Below, piece after piece: positions 46,101 to 58,458 of a DNA stretch of 64,000 nucleotides (the stretch's first letter is position 1; the number at the start of each line of letters is the position of its first letter). A program made the position numbers and the translations under genes. Source of the DNA: Sporothrix humicola (taxonomy: Eukaryota; Ascomycota; Sordariomycetes; Ophiostomatales; Ophiostomataceae); assembly GCA_021396245.1 (NCBI GenBank), contig WNYE01000031.1:350924-414923 (forward strand), given 5' to 3'. The notes under the pieces were generated by a model. The model worked only from the letters and a program-made list of their open reading frames with translations. It had not been told where the DNA came from and searched no databases.

Positions 46101-48748
46101 GAACGAAAAGATTGGACGAAATATGGTGATGTGGATCAGGGAGATCAAGGAGGACCATTCCAGCAGAAAGACGTTTTAGCCAAGCCAAACCGGTTGCTGG
46201 CGGATTGACAACGGCCAGGCCTCAAGAAAAGAAAATCAATGATAAGAGAAAAAAAGAGCGATCCTTTTCTCCTGCCCGCCGAGACTCAGATCGGTACTTT
46301 TTTGTCGTCCTTTCATGTCCATGGGTGTTTTATCTTTTTGGTTCTCGCGGCCCATCGGACGGTCCTTGCACGGCATTGACTCGTGGCACTTCTGGCGTCT
46401 CTGGTTGAAAAGAGCCGTCCGGGGAGGCTGTGTTCGGCTCCAACCACAATGCCTGTGACGTTTTGGTATCCCGGGAAAACCAACAGACATTTACGGCCCT
46501 ACCATGGCCCGTTGTTCAAGTTGAAAGTACTCCGTATTTGTAGTGGGCTTGTCGGTCTGTTGTGTGGCGTGCAGCAGGAACGGCATCAAACGCAAATTGC
46601 AGGAGGTATTTGCAACAAAGTGATTCGCAAATTGTTCCACCCACCCTCCACCAAAGTGAAAGCCGGTTCAGCCCCAGATCGAGTTTCTTCTTGCCCGTCA
46701 CTGATTCCTGTGTTCTTCTGTTCGTCGATTTTTCCTCTCCTCTCTTGCTGACAGGCAACACCCCTGCCCATACGAGTACGCGGAACTAGCTCGAGGCTGC
46801 TGGTTGCTCGCAAGACACTGGCGAAACGGCCAGAGGTGATCTGCACTGTGGCGGTAACGTAACACAGTTCTCTGCCCTGGCGGGCGGTAAACTGGATCGA
46901 AGAGACTCGGGGATGTCGTTCACTGTTGCAAGTGTCGTGCTAATAATACCCCGTGTCTTTCCCGCGAAGGGTTGCACGGATAGTCGCACTTTGATGGTCG
47001 CACCCGTTGCCGCATGCTGTGGCACTTGGGTTCGCCCAAGTACTTTGTCATTTTGTACTTTGTACTTTTTATATTTTGGATCCTGTCTTTTTGCTGTTTT
47101 TTTACTTCTCGTCCACTCGCCGTGTCTCCGTCCTCGATGTGTATTCTGTATTCGCCTGTCCATCATAGGCTGGTTGGCAAAAACTGGATCTGGATTCGGC
47201 CCAGTTTGATGAGGGGGTGGAGTATCGCCATGTTTGTGCGGAGGTGTTCGTGGGAACAAAAGGACGAGCAACGCGAGAGACACGGAGTACATTCATTTCC
47301 AACATCAGCACCAGCCAAACAACAACAGATCGAGAAGCTGGAGCAAGGCAACCCAACGACAAGTTCAACACCAACAGCAAAACGGAACGATGGGATCGGC
47401 CTGATCAATGCCGCCGTGTCCTCGGCTGGTGTGAGATGCCATTCGCTGTATTGTGCTGCCTGCAGGGCCGCCAGTCCAGGACAAGGATGGTGCTGAAGCC
47501 ATGCCAAGTGGGAGCCCGGACGAGGAGACAAGAAAGGGAAACGACACAGACAAAGAGAAAGCGAGACTATTTCAAGGCCGAGCTTGGAGACAAGGGGTGA
47601 CAAGCCTGCAGACCTGCAGACTTGCAGGATAGGGGGTGAGGTGCCTCTTGCATGGCTCCATGGGAAGGATTTCGCGTCAGTGGTCGCGGGAACCCCAGCA
47701 AATAGTAGCGGCTAATAAGGAACGGGCTCGGCATGTATTCGCTAGTTTCGATCCCAAGCCCCTGGGAAGAGATTGCTCAAGGGAGGGGGAAGGATAACAA
47801 CAGGGCCGTAGCAGGGCCGGTCGCCAGTTGGCGATACATCCACAGTAGTGGTGGAAAGGAAGCTTGTCGTTGGCTGGATGTGTCGTTTGGTGGGTTCTGG
47901 TGGCATGTTGGTGGCATTTAACAGTGGAGAGAGGAGCGACGATGTGAGCAAAAGCAGTGAGATGAAGCTGAAAAGGGCAGCGGATGAGTGGGCGAGGGGC
48001 AGTGGAGATGTTTACTTGGGATCTCTTGCCAATTCTTGCCTCCTTTTCGAACGAGGCAAGAGCAAGCGGCCAGGCTCCTTCCTGCCCGACGATCCGCCGT
48101 GATACTTGGAGGTTGCACTCGTCGCCCCTTCCAGTTAGGGAGCTTTCCCAACTGTGTACCCGCGGAAAAAAGGCAATATGGCCTGAGATACAAAATACGC
48201 TGTTCAAACTAGCAGAATATGGAAGTTACACTTGCATAGGCTCCTTCTATGATACATATTCATGCTCGGTGCCGGACAGAAACGCACCTTCCCATGAAAT
48301 GCTTTCAGCTTTGCCGTGCGCAAAAAAGATTCGCTCCTTCTCACCCATTTCAATTATGTTCTTTTCTCGCGATTAAATCTCCAAGGACGGAAGGAACGCT
48401 CTCTCTGCAGTAGTCCCCTGCCCCTGCCGCATCATCACCAACGGCCAAGCAGTATTTATTAAAAAAAAAAAAAAAAATGATGTCTCGAGGCAAGCACGAT
48501 GCACGTAAGGGATCGGCAGGTAAGAACGATGAGCGACAGGCAAGAGCGGCAGGCAGTCCAACCCCTCCATCTCGCCTTCCACCCACACCAGCATCGCCTT
48601 CGCCGGACCACATCGCCCAATACGTTTGTCCATGCCGGCGCTTCTGCGCGGCTTCTCAACTCCTCTTTTTCTCGTCTGCCTCGTGTTGGAGAGGGGGAGG
48701 CGCCGGACGTTTACCCAGCCTGGATTGGTCTGACCGTGCCGTGGCCCT
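40110..48748. other. Gene-poor region, proximal third
   Basis: The segment 40270-40520 is almost purely purine on the plus strand, a pyrimidine-rich leader or promoter of the Zn2Cys6 gene on its coding strand. Beyond it, short unrelated open frames occur in all six frames without conserved motifs. There are no consistent splice signals, tRNA folds or transposase or polymerase motifs. Copies or variants of the dispersed TACTCCGTA motif occur near 40530, 44408, 45890, 46528 and 47281. An A17 run lies at 48461-48477. Confidence 0.5.
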
Positions 48749-48781
48749 TTTGATGGCGCTTTGATGGCGCTTTGATGGCGC
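48749..48781. repeat. 11-bp tandem repeat (TTTGATGGCGC)3
   Basis: Three exact copies of TTTGATGGCGC lie in the gene-poor region, with no coding context. Confidence 0.95.
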
Positions 48782-51700
48782 TTCTTCGGATTGGCAAGCG
48801 GCTAGGCGCCTTTTTGCAGGCCAAACAGGCGACATAGCACCGACATCTGACCGGCTCCTTTTCCCAAAGTTACTATTTTGTCCCCTGCCCTTCCTTACCT
48901 TTGTTCACTCAATTGTGCCGTTCTCCAGCAGGCTGTCTTGCAGCAGCGGTGGGGATCGGCCGCTGCTGTCTGGCAATTCTGGCCACTGAGAGCCGCCTGT
49001 CAATCAGTGTCAATCCCGTCAATTGTCACTGTCATTCGCTGTCACTCGGGTCACTCGAATTGCCCCTCAAATTGTCCGTCGAGTCGTCTGGACAGGCCGA
49101 CACGGTGTGGGAAAGGTGTTGGTCGATCAAGCCACCACCTGTCTAGCTGACTTCCCGACACTGTCCCACGCCGGAAAAATACGCACAGCGTTGCACACGC
49201 AGCACACATCACGCACGACGCACGACGCATCACGCACCACGCCGAGGGTGCCCTTCGGACGGATGGCTGCGTCGTTGCAGTTGCACAGCGCTGGCCCAAG
49301 GATGCACAGCGTTGCAGACCCCGTCCCAAGACAGTTCCAGGCCTGGTCCATGCTCCGTTCCCAAGAAAGAGAATAAAAGAATCCCAAGAATTGAAAATAT
49401 GTGGCTGCCAGCAGAAAAACAGGCCGGACAGGTGGCCAATGCATTTGTCTGCTCACCACCACCATCGGGAGACAAACAGAAAGGGGGAAGAGAACGAAGA
49501 ACACTGAAAAGTCCGAGTTACTGACCGGGCCATCTCAACGGGCCTCTGGCTGCATCTGCATCTGCGCCTCTTCCCTTTGGGCTGCACGGCAAGGATCTGA
49601 AATTACCGGCTGCTCTAAGGACCAGGATGCCAAACACAAAAGGTGACGGGGCATGCAGGAGACAAAGAAGAATCCGTGGAGGGGATGAAAAAGAACGAAG
49701 AAAAAATTAAGGTACGGTTCCATTTCTTGCATTTGTCCTCTTGCTGACTTCTCCAGTACCCACCACGGACTTTGAGTGTTTGCAATTACAGATACTGGGG
49801 TGCCGAGGGTGCTTTGTACCTGGACAAGTAAGATACAAAAATACAAGATACCTCGACAAAGACAATCTACAGGCAACGTATGTCATAGAGGCAAATAAAC
49901 TCCCAATCGGCCCCAATATGCATGTTGCTTCCGCCCGTTACATTGTTGCCCTTCACGGTCGCTCGCCGGCGCGCAACCCCTTGCTGCGTCCCGAAAATGG
50001 TTTCGTGCATGAGGCTTTGCCCAAAAATACGGCCCTCATCCCCGGCCCCGGCGTCCTTTGACCCCTGTCAGGGTAGTGTGAGTGCACAGTGACAGAGGAG
50101 AAAGGAGAAAGTTGGGGAAAAGAAAAACAGGAGGGATGCATTCAACTACTTCTCTTGCCCTTCTCCTCCGTGTTCTTTCTTTGCATTTGCATTTTCCCCT
50201 TTCCATCGACCGCTGTTCGTTGACATAGGGAGAAATGTGGCTCGGACCTGCGAACACTCTACTCGTCTGTGCAGCTGCGCGGCTGTGCGGCGAACAGCCT
50301 TGGCCCGAGTGTCCTTCCTTCAATAAAGTATTTGAGATAAGATGCGGGTATTTGGGATGGTCGAGACATCTCTCTCCACCACGAGAACAAACAATGCCTC
50401 TCAGATTGCCGTCGACAGGATTGGAGTCTGCACCTTGCTTTTTCAGCTCTTTGTGTCTTTGCTTGTTTGGGCAGGCCGAGAGGGTTCTATTCTAACCTGT
50501 TTAACCTTGGAAAAGTTTAGCATCGAATCCTTCAGCGAGCGACGTTCAAGATGGAAAAGACAGGAGGAGAGCCAAAAAAGAACCGCGTCTGGCGCGGTCT
50601 GATTACCTTTGACGTGTTATCCTCGATTTGGCCGAGTACCTCGTACGGAGCCACCATCATCTACGGAGTTTTGTACCTCGTAACTTGTACGGAGTACCTC
50701 AGCATCACAAGCCAAAAAAAAAAATCCCCCCGATGCTCTTTTTCGCCGAGCTGGGATTGTTGATTCTGATCCCTGGTCAATGTTTTTTTCTTCCTTTCTC
50801 GAGTCTCTTGCTGACTTTTTTTACGAATAATTCGACGAGTCTCAAAGACGACCAGGCCAAAGGAGCGAGGATAATGAACGGGAGCTGACTTTTCATCCTC
50901 ATCCTCCTCACTCCTCTCTCCTCTCTCCTTTCGTCCTACCCTCCCACTTACACCCCTTTGCTTTGGCCGGGCCACAACAGACGGCATATCCTGTACAACT
51001 CCCGAGCCATCCCGCATCCTATGCCTATGCCTTGCGCCGCATGTTGCACAGTTCACCGGGACCCGTTTAAGGATGCTTGTACAAAGTGTTTTATGAACAA
51101 AAAGGTACGGGGGGCCTTTTTCGTCGTTGTTCGTGCATCTCGATGCGGAAACACGCAAACGTTCTCGCATGGACATGGACAAGAAACAGCCATGAAATGG
51201 ATTAAGGGTGGAAATGGTCAAAAGATGTCAAAAGAGGGCACAGTGATCAATGATCTGCATTTGTCTACATTCGCCGACCGTTACCCACAAGTGCCCACCA
51301 TTTAAAAAAGTACCAGCCACCGGCACTCGAACGGGCCCGAGATGTTGCCCGGACGCCAAAAGAAGAAATAAAAATGAAGCAATGGCAAGAAAGAAAAGAA
51401 AGAAAGAAAAAAGAAACTAGCAAACCGAAAAAAGCGACCACGCAACTCGGCACTCTGGCGCTATTTGCATGCACTAGCCCCAGCCTAAAAAGCCTGCAAG
51501 AAAAACAAGTGAGATGCTATGGATTTACCAGGGCCAAGAGATTCGATGGAATTATGGCGTGTTGGACCGACAAGCAGCAAATAAAAAGACGCTAGAAACG
51601 AAAGAGGTGGACTTGGGACCAAGAACGACCGTGCCAGGCCTGTCAGGGGAAAAGCCAGATCAGGAACAGGAAAGAAAGTCCAGAAGAACTATGAGAAAGA

Positions 51701-54612
51701 AGCTTGCTTGCCAGGCTTTTTGCAGGCTTCCAGGCTTTCAAGGATGGACGTGCTTTTCTTCCCTGCATAATACGAAGCACAACAGAACGGCGTACGCGTA
51801 TGCACAAATGCGGAAAGGGAACAAGAGAACAAAGAAATTCAAAAGAGTGTGTGGAAAGCCTGGATATGATTTTCAAAAAGGAGTTACTCAAGGGAATTGT
51901 CAGGAACAATCCGCAGGAAGATGGGTGCCTCGTCAAGAACACATCCATTTACGGAATATTGCCGTATCAAACACCCAAGACCAGTTCGACGCACAGGGCA
52001 GGTAGCAGTGGGCTGCAACAGAGAGAAGAAAAGAAGAAAAAAGAAGACGAGAACGAACAGACAAGAGTGCACGGAGAAATAAGAGGAAGGACGGCCAAAA
52101 CCTACGCGGTATTATGACCTGGTCCGGCCCTGGGCTTTGGGGCTAGAGAGAGCTAGGCTGGGGGCTGTCCAACAGGCTCGTGGCGCCCATGTCGCGGCCG
52201 TTACAGCCCGTTGTTTTGGTGGTGGGCAGCACAGAAGGGAGAAGAGCGAAAGAAAAAGAAAATAAAAAGGAACAAGGAAGATGATGGGAAGGTGGGAAAG
52301 GAAGGAAGGAAGAAAAAAGAGACAGGTCACAAATATCGGTGCGGGCGATCAGGGAAAATCAGAAAATCACCAGAAAATCAGAGACCAGAGGGATGATGAG
52401 TGCCAGGGGATGGTGCATGTCCAGGGGAGGGGCCAGGGGGAGAAAACAGTCCGTCACTTTTTTAATTCCCCTCTCTCTGTTTTCTTTCCTTTTTCTGCTT
52501 TTTCGTTGTTCTGCATCCCTGTCGCCATGTACCCTTGCAACCCTCCATCTTCTTTGGCATCTGTTGATATTCAAAAGCCTGGGATGAAAAGGAAGAAGAA
52601 AAAGACGAGGCGTTAAAGATGAAAAAGGCAGGTCGAAAACGAGGATGAGATATGGAAAGTATCCCATTCGTGCGAACCGTATTTGATATTGACATTTATC
52701 ATTCTTTGATATTACCATTTGATATGGAGAAGGGAAACGATGACATTTGAAAGTGGACGAACGACGTAAAAATAAGAATAAGAGTGCATGCATATCAGTG
52801 TGCTACGAGCACGAGCGTATATTAACTGTGCTTGTATTATGCTTGTGTTATTGTGTATAAAACATATATATGTAGTAGTACAAACTTATTTGAAAGAGCA
52901 ATACATAGTTGATATAGGCAAGTTACTTGCATGTACTCCTTATTACAGGGAGCAGAATACAGGAATATGCCGTGCTATGGAGAGTGCATTATCTCGTGCC
53001 TGTACGCTCAATAAAAAGGTTATGCTCAGTCCACAAGATAATAGACGAAAGGGGGGCAGAACCACGAGAGTCAGAAGTCAGAAGACAGACGTTTGGCAGG
53101 CAATTGTCTCGGATGTTATCTGGTTCTGTGCACCTTCCGTACGCCCTGGGCTTGCAGAATTGCCCCTGTTGATATCCAGTTGGTGGTTTTATGTATCTTG
53201 TTTTTATGTTGTGCCCCGTCCGAGTATCTTTTTTTATAAAAATGTATTTGTATTTGTGTTTGTCAATCCTGCATGCCTTCCAGCCAAAGTCAGCTTCCTG
53301 TTTTGCACATGCATTTTCTCGTACGGACGACAGAATAAGCGCACAAACGCCCATGCACAGATGCCGGGCGGGGGAGGATGCGATCCTTTATGCAGCCATC
53401 GACGACAATTCGTTTCAGGCGTTTTCTTTACGTCTGCCTTTTTATTGCTATTAGTACTGGCATGTATGGCCCCGGGCATATTTACACAAATCAATAATGT
53501 TCCTTGCGGATGTCGTGTGACAGTTCGGAGCTTAAATGGCAGTTTGAATTATGATATGCAGAAGTACAAGCTGAACGGCGGCATACAAGTATTTCGTGAC
53601 CGTCCGTTTATTTATTTTTATTTACTTTTTTAGTAATTTTTTTTTACAAAGAGCTAAAAAGTGTAAATCAATAAATACCACCGTGCACAAACTACTAACT
53701 ACCAGCCGAACCTGTCCACAGCATCCGTGGCATCTTACGACGGACTAGATACGAAATAATTCTGCGCACTGTTGACTGCCGAGAGCGCTTGGCTGGCTGT
53801 GGCTGAGTCTAGATGTTGCCTGTGCTTTTTGCATGCAAATAGGATCAGGAACGACAGCACACAACTATCGGGGACCGGCATCACAAGAGGCAGGTGTCTT
53901 TTTTGGTGTTCCTTCTGTTTTTTGCGTCTTTTTAGCAAGCATGTCCTGTCGGTTGATGGACACAGAGGACGTAAGGAGAATTTTAATAAAAACAAGGAAA
54001 GGATTTGCGTTGAGATGAGAAAAAGGAAACAGCGGACGGTCGAGAATCAGGAAAATCGAAAATCAGCCTGCGCCCGTGCTTTTTCTTCTTTTGCTTCTTT
54101 CGCTTTTCCTCTCATCTTCGATGCGTGGTGATCGACAGACAAGGACAGTAAAAAAACTCAAAAGATTCAAAAAGGAAGAAGCTTGGACCTCTCTTTCTTT
54201 TTTATTTTCCTTGATCTTATTTTTGTCGATTATTTTAGTCTCTCAGTATTTTAGTTCTTAGCCCGTTCCTTTCTTACGCGTCCATGTTTCTTCCAGGTTT
54301 CTTCACTGTGAGCATCCCCTTCCCCTGTCACTTATTCCCCCTGCCAGGGCAAGGCCTTGCTGCTTGTTGGTCACCGACGGCAAAGACCGACATGCCGATG
54401 CGGCTGGTTCCTCGAAGAGGGAGCGATTGTCGCCAGCACCGGTCTTTTTACGCACACCACCCAGTCTAAGACCCCCTGTCAAATGGGCGCTTCCTATTCG
54501 TGAATTTAGCGAGACATGAGGAAGAAGGCCAAGAAGGGCAACCAGTCGAGGAGGGGAGAACAGGATAAAGCATAATAGCGCAAAGCAGGCTGGCTCGGCT
54601 AGCATCAGCTCA

Positions 54613-54613
<1 letters not shown>
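48782..54613. other. Gene-poor region, middle third
   Basis: No gene is recognised. Notable content is a pyrimidine tract at about 50890-50950, a cluster of three TACGGAG motifs at 50644-50696, and a purine tract at about 52230-52320. The longest open frame (52788-53633, plus) reads as hydrophobic and cysteine-rich sequence without any family resemblance, and lies in AT-rich DNA. Confidence 0.45.

Positions 54614-54679
<66 letters not shown>
54614..54679. repeat. (TAA)22 microsatellite
   Basis: Twenty-two uninterrupted TAA units form the longest simple repeat in the window apart from the C64 homopolymer. It lies in the gene-poor region. Confidence 0.97.
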
Positions 54680-54682
<3 letters not shown>

Positions 54683-57600
54683 CATCGAGACAAAGGCGGG
54701 AAAGGCACACAGCAGACAATCAAGCAGTTTATTTTTAGTGGATCGTGAAAGTGTTGAAAGGACATTCAAAGTGTCTTAAAAGTCGAGGGCCCTTGTGTTA
54801 ATCCACTTGAAAGTGCTAACGGTGTTAAATAAAACGATTATCGTGGAGATTCTTGGATTTTGGCATTGGATCGTACAGATACGATTTACGACAGCATGAC
54901 TTCGGATGCGAATTTCAAGAAAGGCCGTACTTTGACAAGAAGCACACAAAACGAGGACGAAAAAGAAAAAAGAGAAAAAGAAAGCCTTGTACTTTCACGG
55001 AGTACAAGATACCAAAAGAGAACAAAAGGCCGACCTTCCTCTTCGGTGACGTTTCCCCCTTTCCAAGGTCACTTCGCCTGCTTTTTTTATGCCATTTCCG
55101 ACCCGGCAGCCGTTCGTGGGGGGTTTGTGCAGCACTCGCTAGGCATAAAAAAATAAAGAAGAAAACACGTCAACGGCCGACGGTAATGCATACGACGCCA
55201 GCCGGGTTTGGGAATGAAATGATATGGAACGGAAGACAAATCGAAGACGAATAGAACACGAAAAGCAACAGCAATCAGAGGAAAAAGAAAGAAAGCAAAG
55301 ATACGCTGAAAGGGAGGGCACCATCCATCCCACGCTCGGCTCACAAGGGGAATCTCAAATAAGATTGCCTTGCGGCTTTTTTGCCAATGTGCAGGTGCAG
55401 CTGCGTTTGTCTCGTACGAGTTGTAGTGTTGCCTTTGTTGATGTAAATAATCAGCAAGCATACGCCAGAACGGTGAGACAAAGCGCACAAAAGTTACAAA
55501 TATGGAAACGGCCTGCAGAAACAGCGCGCGCTTGCATGCACGCCACGCCCAAAAAAGAGAGCAAAGGAAGACGAGAATGCGAGAAGACGAGGGGCTGGAC
55601 GAAAAGAGTGAAGGGAAACTGGGAAAAGGAAGCACAGAGATGGCCCAGGCACAAACCGAGATGAGATGTGAACAAAGAAAGACGAAAAAGAAAAGAAAAA
55701 AAAAGGGATCTCTTTTGTGCATCCCGTAGACACTATCGTGAAAATGACTGGTAAGAAATGAGCATAGGAGACACCATGATAAACGTATCCGAACTGCGTA
55801 TATATTGGCGTGTATCTGTTTACACGAGTATCGCTGTGTCTGCTTATCTGAATCATCATGTCGCAACAAAAAGCCAAGCAAAGGGGTCTCACTGATTCAC
55901 ACACAAAAAAAAAAAAAAAAAGACAGGACTCGCTCTGGAACAAAACGAGAGGGAACAAGATGGGCCTGTGTTTTTCCACAAACGTGCACCCAATGCCACG
56001 AGATGCTCGTATGAAATAGCACCTAACAGGGCCACAGTAAGGTTAGCCATGCCCAAACGGAGAAAGCTGTCCTTGACTAGCAAAGACCACATGGCTTTTC
56101 CACAGCACAGAAAATGCAGAACGTGTGCAAGTGTGGTGCAAGTGCGGTGGACGTGCATTGGCTTCTCCCAGCTGGCCTCGGTGGCTTGCATTGGCGGCCA
56201 CTGGTGTCGAGCCTTTTGGGTGCACTCTGGGGCTTCGTTTGTCTCTGGTCTCGCTCGGTGTCTTGTCGTTTGTGTACTGGCGTCTTGGTATCTTGTGCAT
56301 CTGGGGCCTTTTTGAACTTTGGGATTTTGGTGCTTCTGGGAGCCTGGGTCGTGGGTTCAAGTGAAGTTACATGGCGCCTGACGGACTAGGCGAGTGCGAC
56401 CGCAGCACGCTACAGGAAGGCAGCACGGCCCAGGGAGGAAGGAGGAAGGCGCAAGGAGTGTTCTTGCAAGATACAGTATCCTGAGATTGGCAGCAAGAGG
56501 AAGAAGGAGGAGGTCGACTGAGACAAGGCTTCCAAGAAGGAGCGTGCTAGCGGGATCATTAGCCACATCGTTTGTCTTCTTTTGCCCTTCTTTCCTTCCT
56601 TCTTTCTCCTCCCTTTTCCCTTCCTATTTCCCTTCTGTCGCACCTTCTCCTCCCTTGCGTCGTAAAAAGGCCACATGGTAATCTATAGCGTGGCGCATAG
56701 AGTGAAAACGGGAGGAGGGAACGAAGGGCGAAGAAGGGGGAAAGAAGGCAGGAAAGAAGAAAGTCTATTCATAAAATCAAAAGCCACAACGCAAGGGATC
56801 AAAATGGCCGCCAGATATTCAGATTCATCAGATTGATAGATCACCCCGACACCCAAAACTCAAACTGACAACGGCTGCGTGAAAATCGCTCCCGCAACAG
56901 GACACCCTTTTTTCCTCTTCGTCTGCCGGCCGGCCGCCATTTTTCGCCTCCTACCGCCCACCAATGCTGCCGCTTTCCGCTTGCAAGGCAGGCCCTTGAG
57001 GCCCTGGAGAAGCCTCGGAGGCTCTTGCCTCGATTGCCTCGATACAAGGCACGTAGGCGGTAGGTAGGGTCTGCAAAAAAGCCGGACAGTCTTGGAAAGA
57101 GCAACTGTGGGTTGAAAATACAGTGGGGGACAGTGGATGGCAGGCACGGCCTTGTCGTTTTCGCTCCTGCCCTCACTGCCCTCCAGATTCTTGAATTTGC
57201 CTCACACCTTCCCGCTTCTCTCCAGAGAGCCCCATTCATGCCTTCCCTTGACACCCCTGTACCCCTGTCATTCTCTCCACATCCTCCATATCTACGCTAT
57301 CTAAGCGGGTTATCCACCAACCCACCAAGGGGCAGCCTAAGACGGACAGCACGGCATGGCAATGTAAGACAGCTTTGCGCCCCACAATGAATATCACTCA
57401 CTGTGAATCACCAAATCGAAGAATATGGGGGCAAGTTATTCGATGTTGGGCACATACTGGCATCTTTCCGTCACCGAAACGGTAACAAACATAGAAAAAA
57501 CAAGGCGAGAAGTATTTGTACTTACATCACTGAACTGGACGTATCAACGGAGCATGGAAAATGTGAAATTACGATATAGACAGGCACTCGGTGTATGGCA

Positions 57601-58430
57601 TATGGTCACAACGTTATTCTACTTGTCAGATACTGTAATTCTCGCAAGATATGGAGCGAAACCCTGTGTTTGTGTCTGGTCAAGCGAGATCATACGAGTT
57701 GACTTCGTCATCTTCCATTTTGTGCTTTGATTTATCCTGCTTTGCCTTGTTTCGTTTTCTCGCCCAAGGAGCCAATGTTTTCTCCTCTTGCCTGCCTCTC
57801 GTCTGTGCTTTTCAATGTATAAAAATTATCAAACGTGCTGGATGCTGTCTGCGTCTTATTTCCCAATTGCTCATGCTTAGATTCTTGCACCATTGCTCCA
57901 TTTTTCTACGCCCCTGCACGTGTGTAACTCGCATTTTGTTATTTCCATCGGCTGCCTTGCGAATAACAGCCGAATTTTGATAGTTAACTTTGCGGCAGGC
58001 TTTTCTTTCTTCCTTTTTGTTCTTCCGATTTGGTGAGCCCTGGCGGTCAATATTATATTACTGTGCCATTTCAACGGCGTCCTTACGAGCTTCAGGCACG
58101 GTACTGATAAATTGGTTACGGAACTCGGGGCGGGCCAGTCCTCGAAACCCTCCAGTTTCTATCGCATTCCCCCTATTAAAAGTGGTCTTAGGCGCAAAAG
58201 GGAGCCAATACTGCGGAAGTGCCGGCATACAGCCCATTCCACGAGCTCATAGCACGCAAGCGCGAGATGACGGCCGTTCGTGAGCTGACATATGGGGAAG
58301 TTAAAGTGGGAGGACGTGCGGGAGAGATACGGCTTGAAGCTAGCTGTGAGATAATTCAAGTATACGACGTACTGTGTATCTGAGTAAAGATACGAGCCCG
58401 TGGAGGTAAAAAAAATACAGTAATATCAAC

Positions 58431-58458
58431 AAACAAACAAACAAACAAACAAACAAAC
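58431..58458. repeat. (AAAC)7 microsatellite
   Basis: Seven uninterrupted AAAC units lie in noncoding sequence. Confidence 0.96.

Noticed and set aside
52788..53633. A 281-residue plus-strand open frame in the gene-poor region
   Set aside because: It is AT-rich with an erratic mix of Cys and aromatic residues, no recognisable domain and no matching splice signals. Its length alone is not convincing in 24 kb of noncoding DNA.
55087..55881. A 264-residue minus-strand open frame rich in Phe and Ser
   Set aside because: It is the translation of a purine-rich tract read on the opposite strand, and such tracts lack stop codons by composition.
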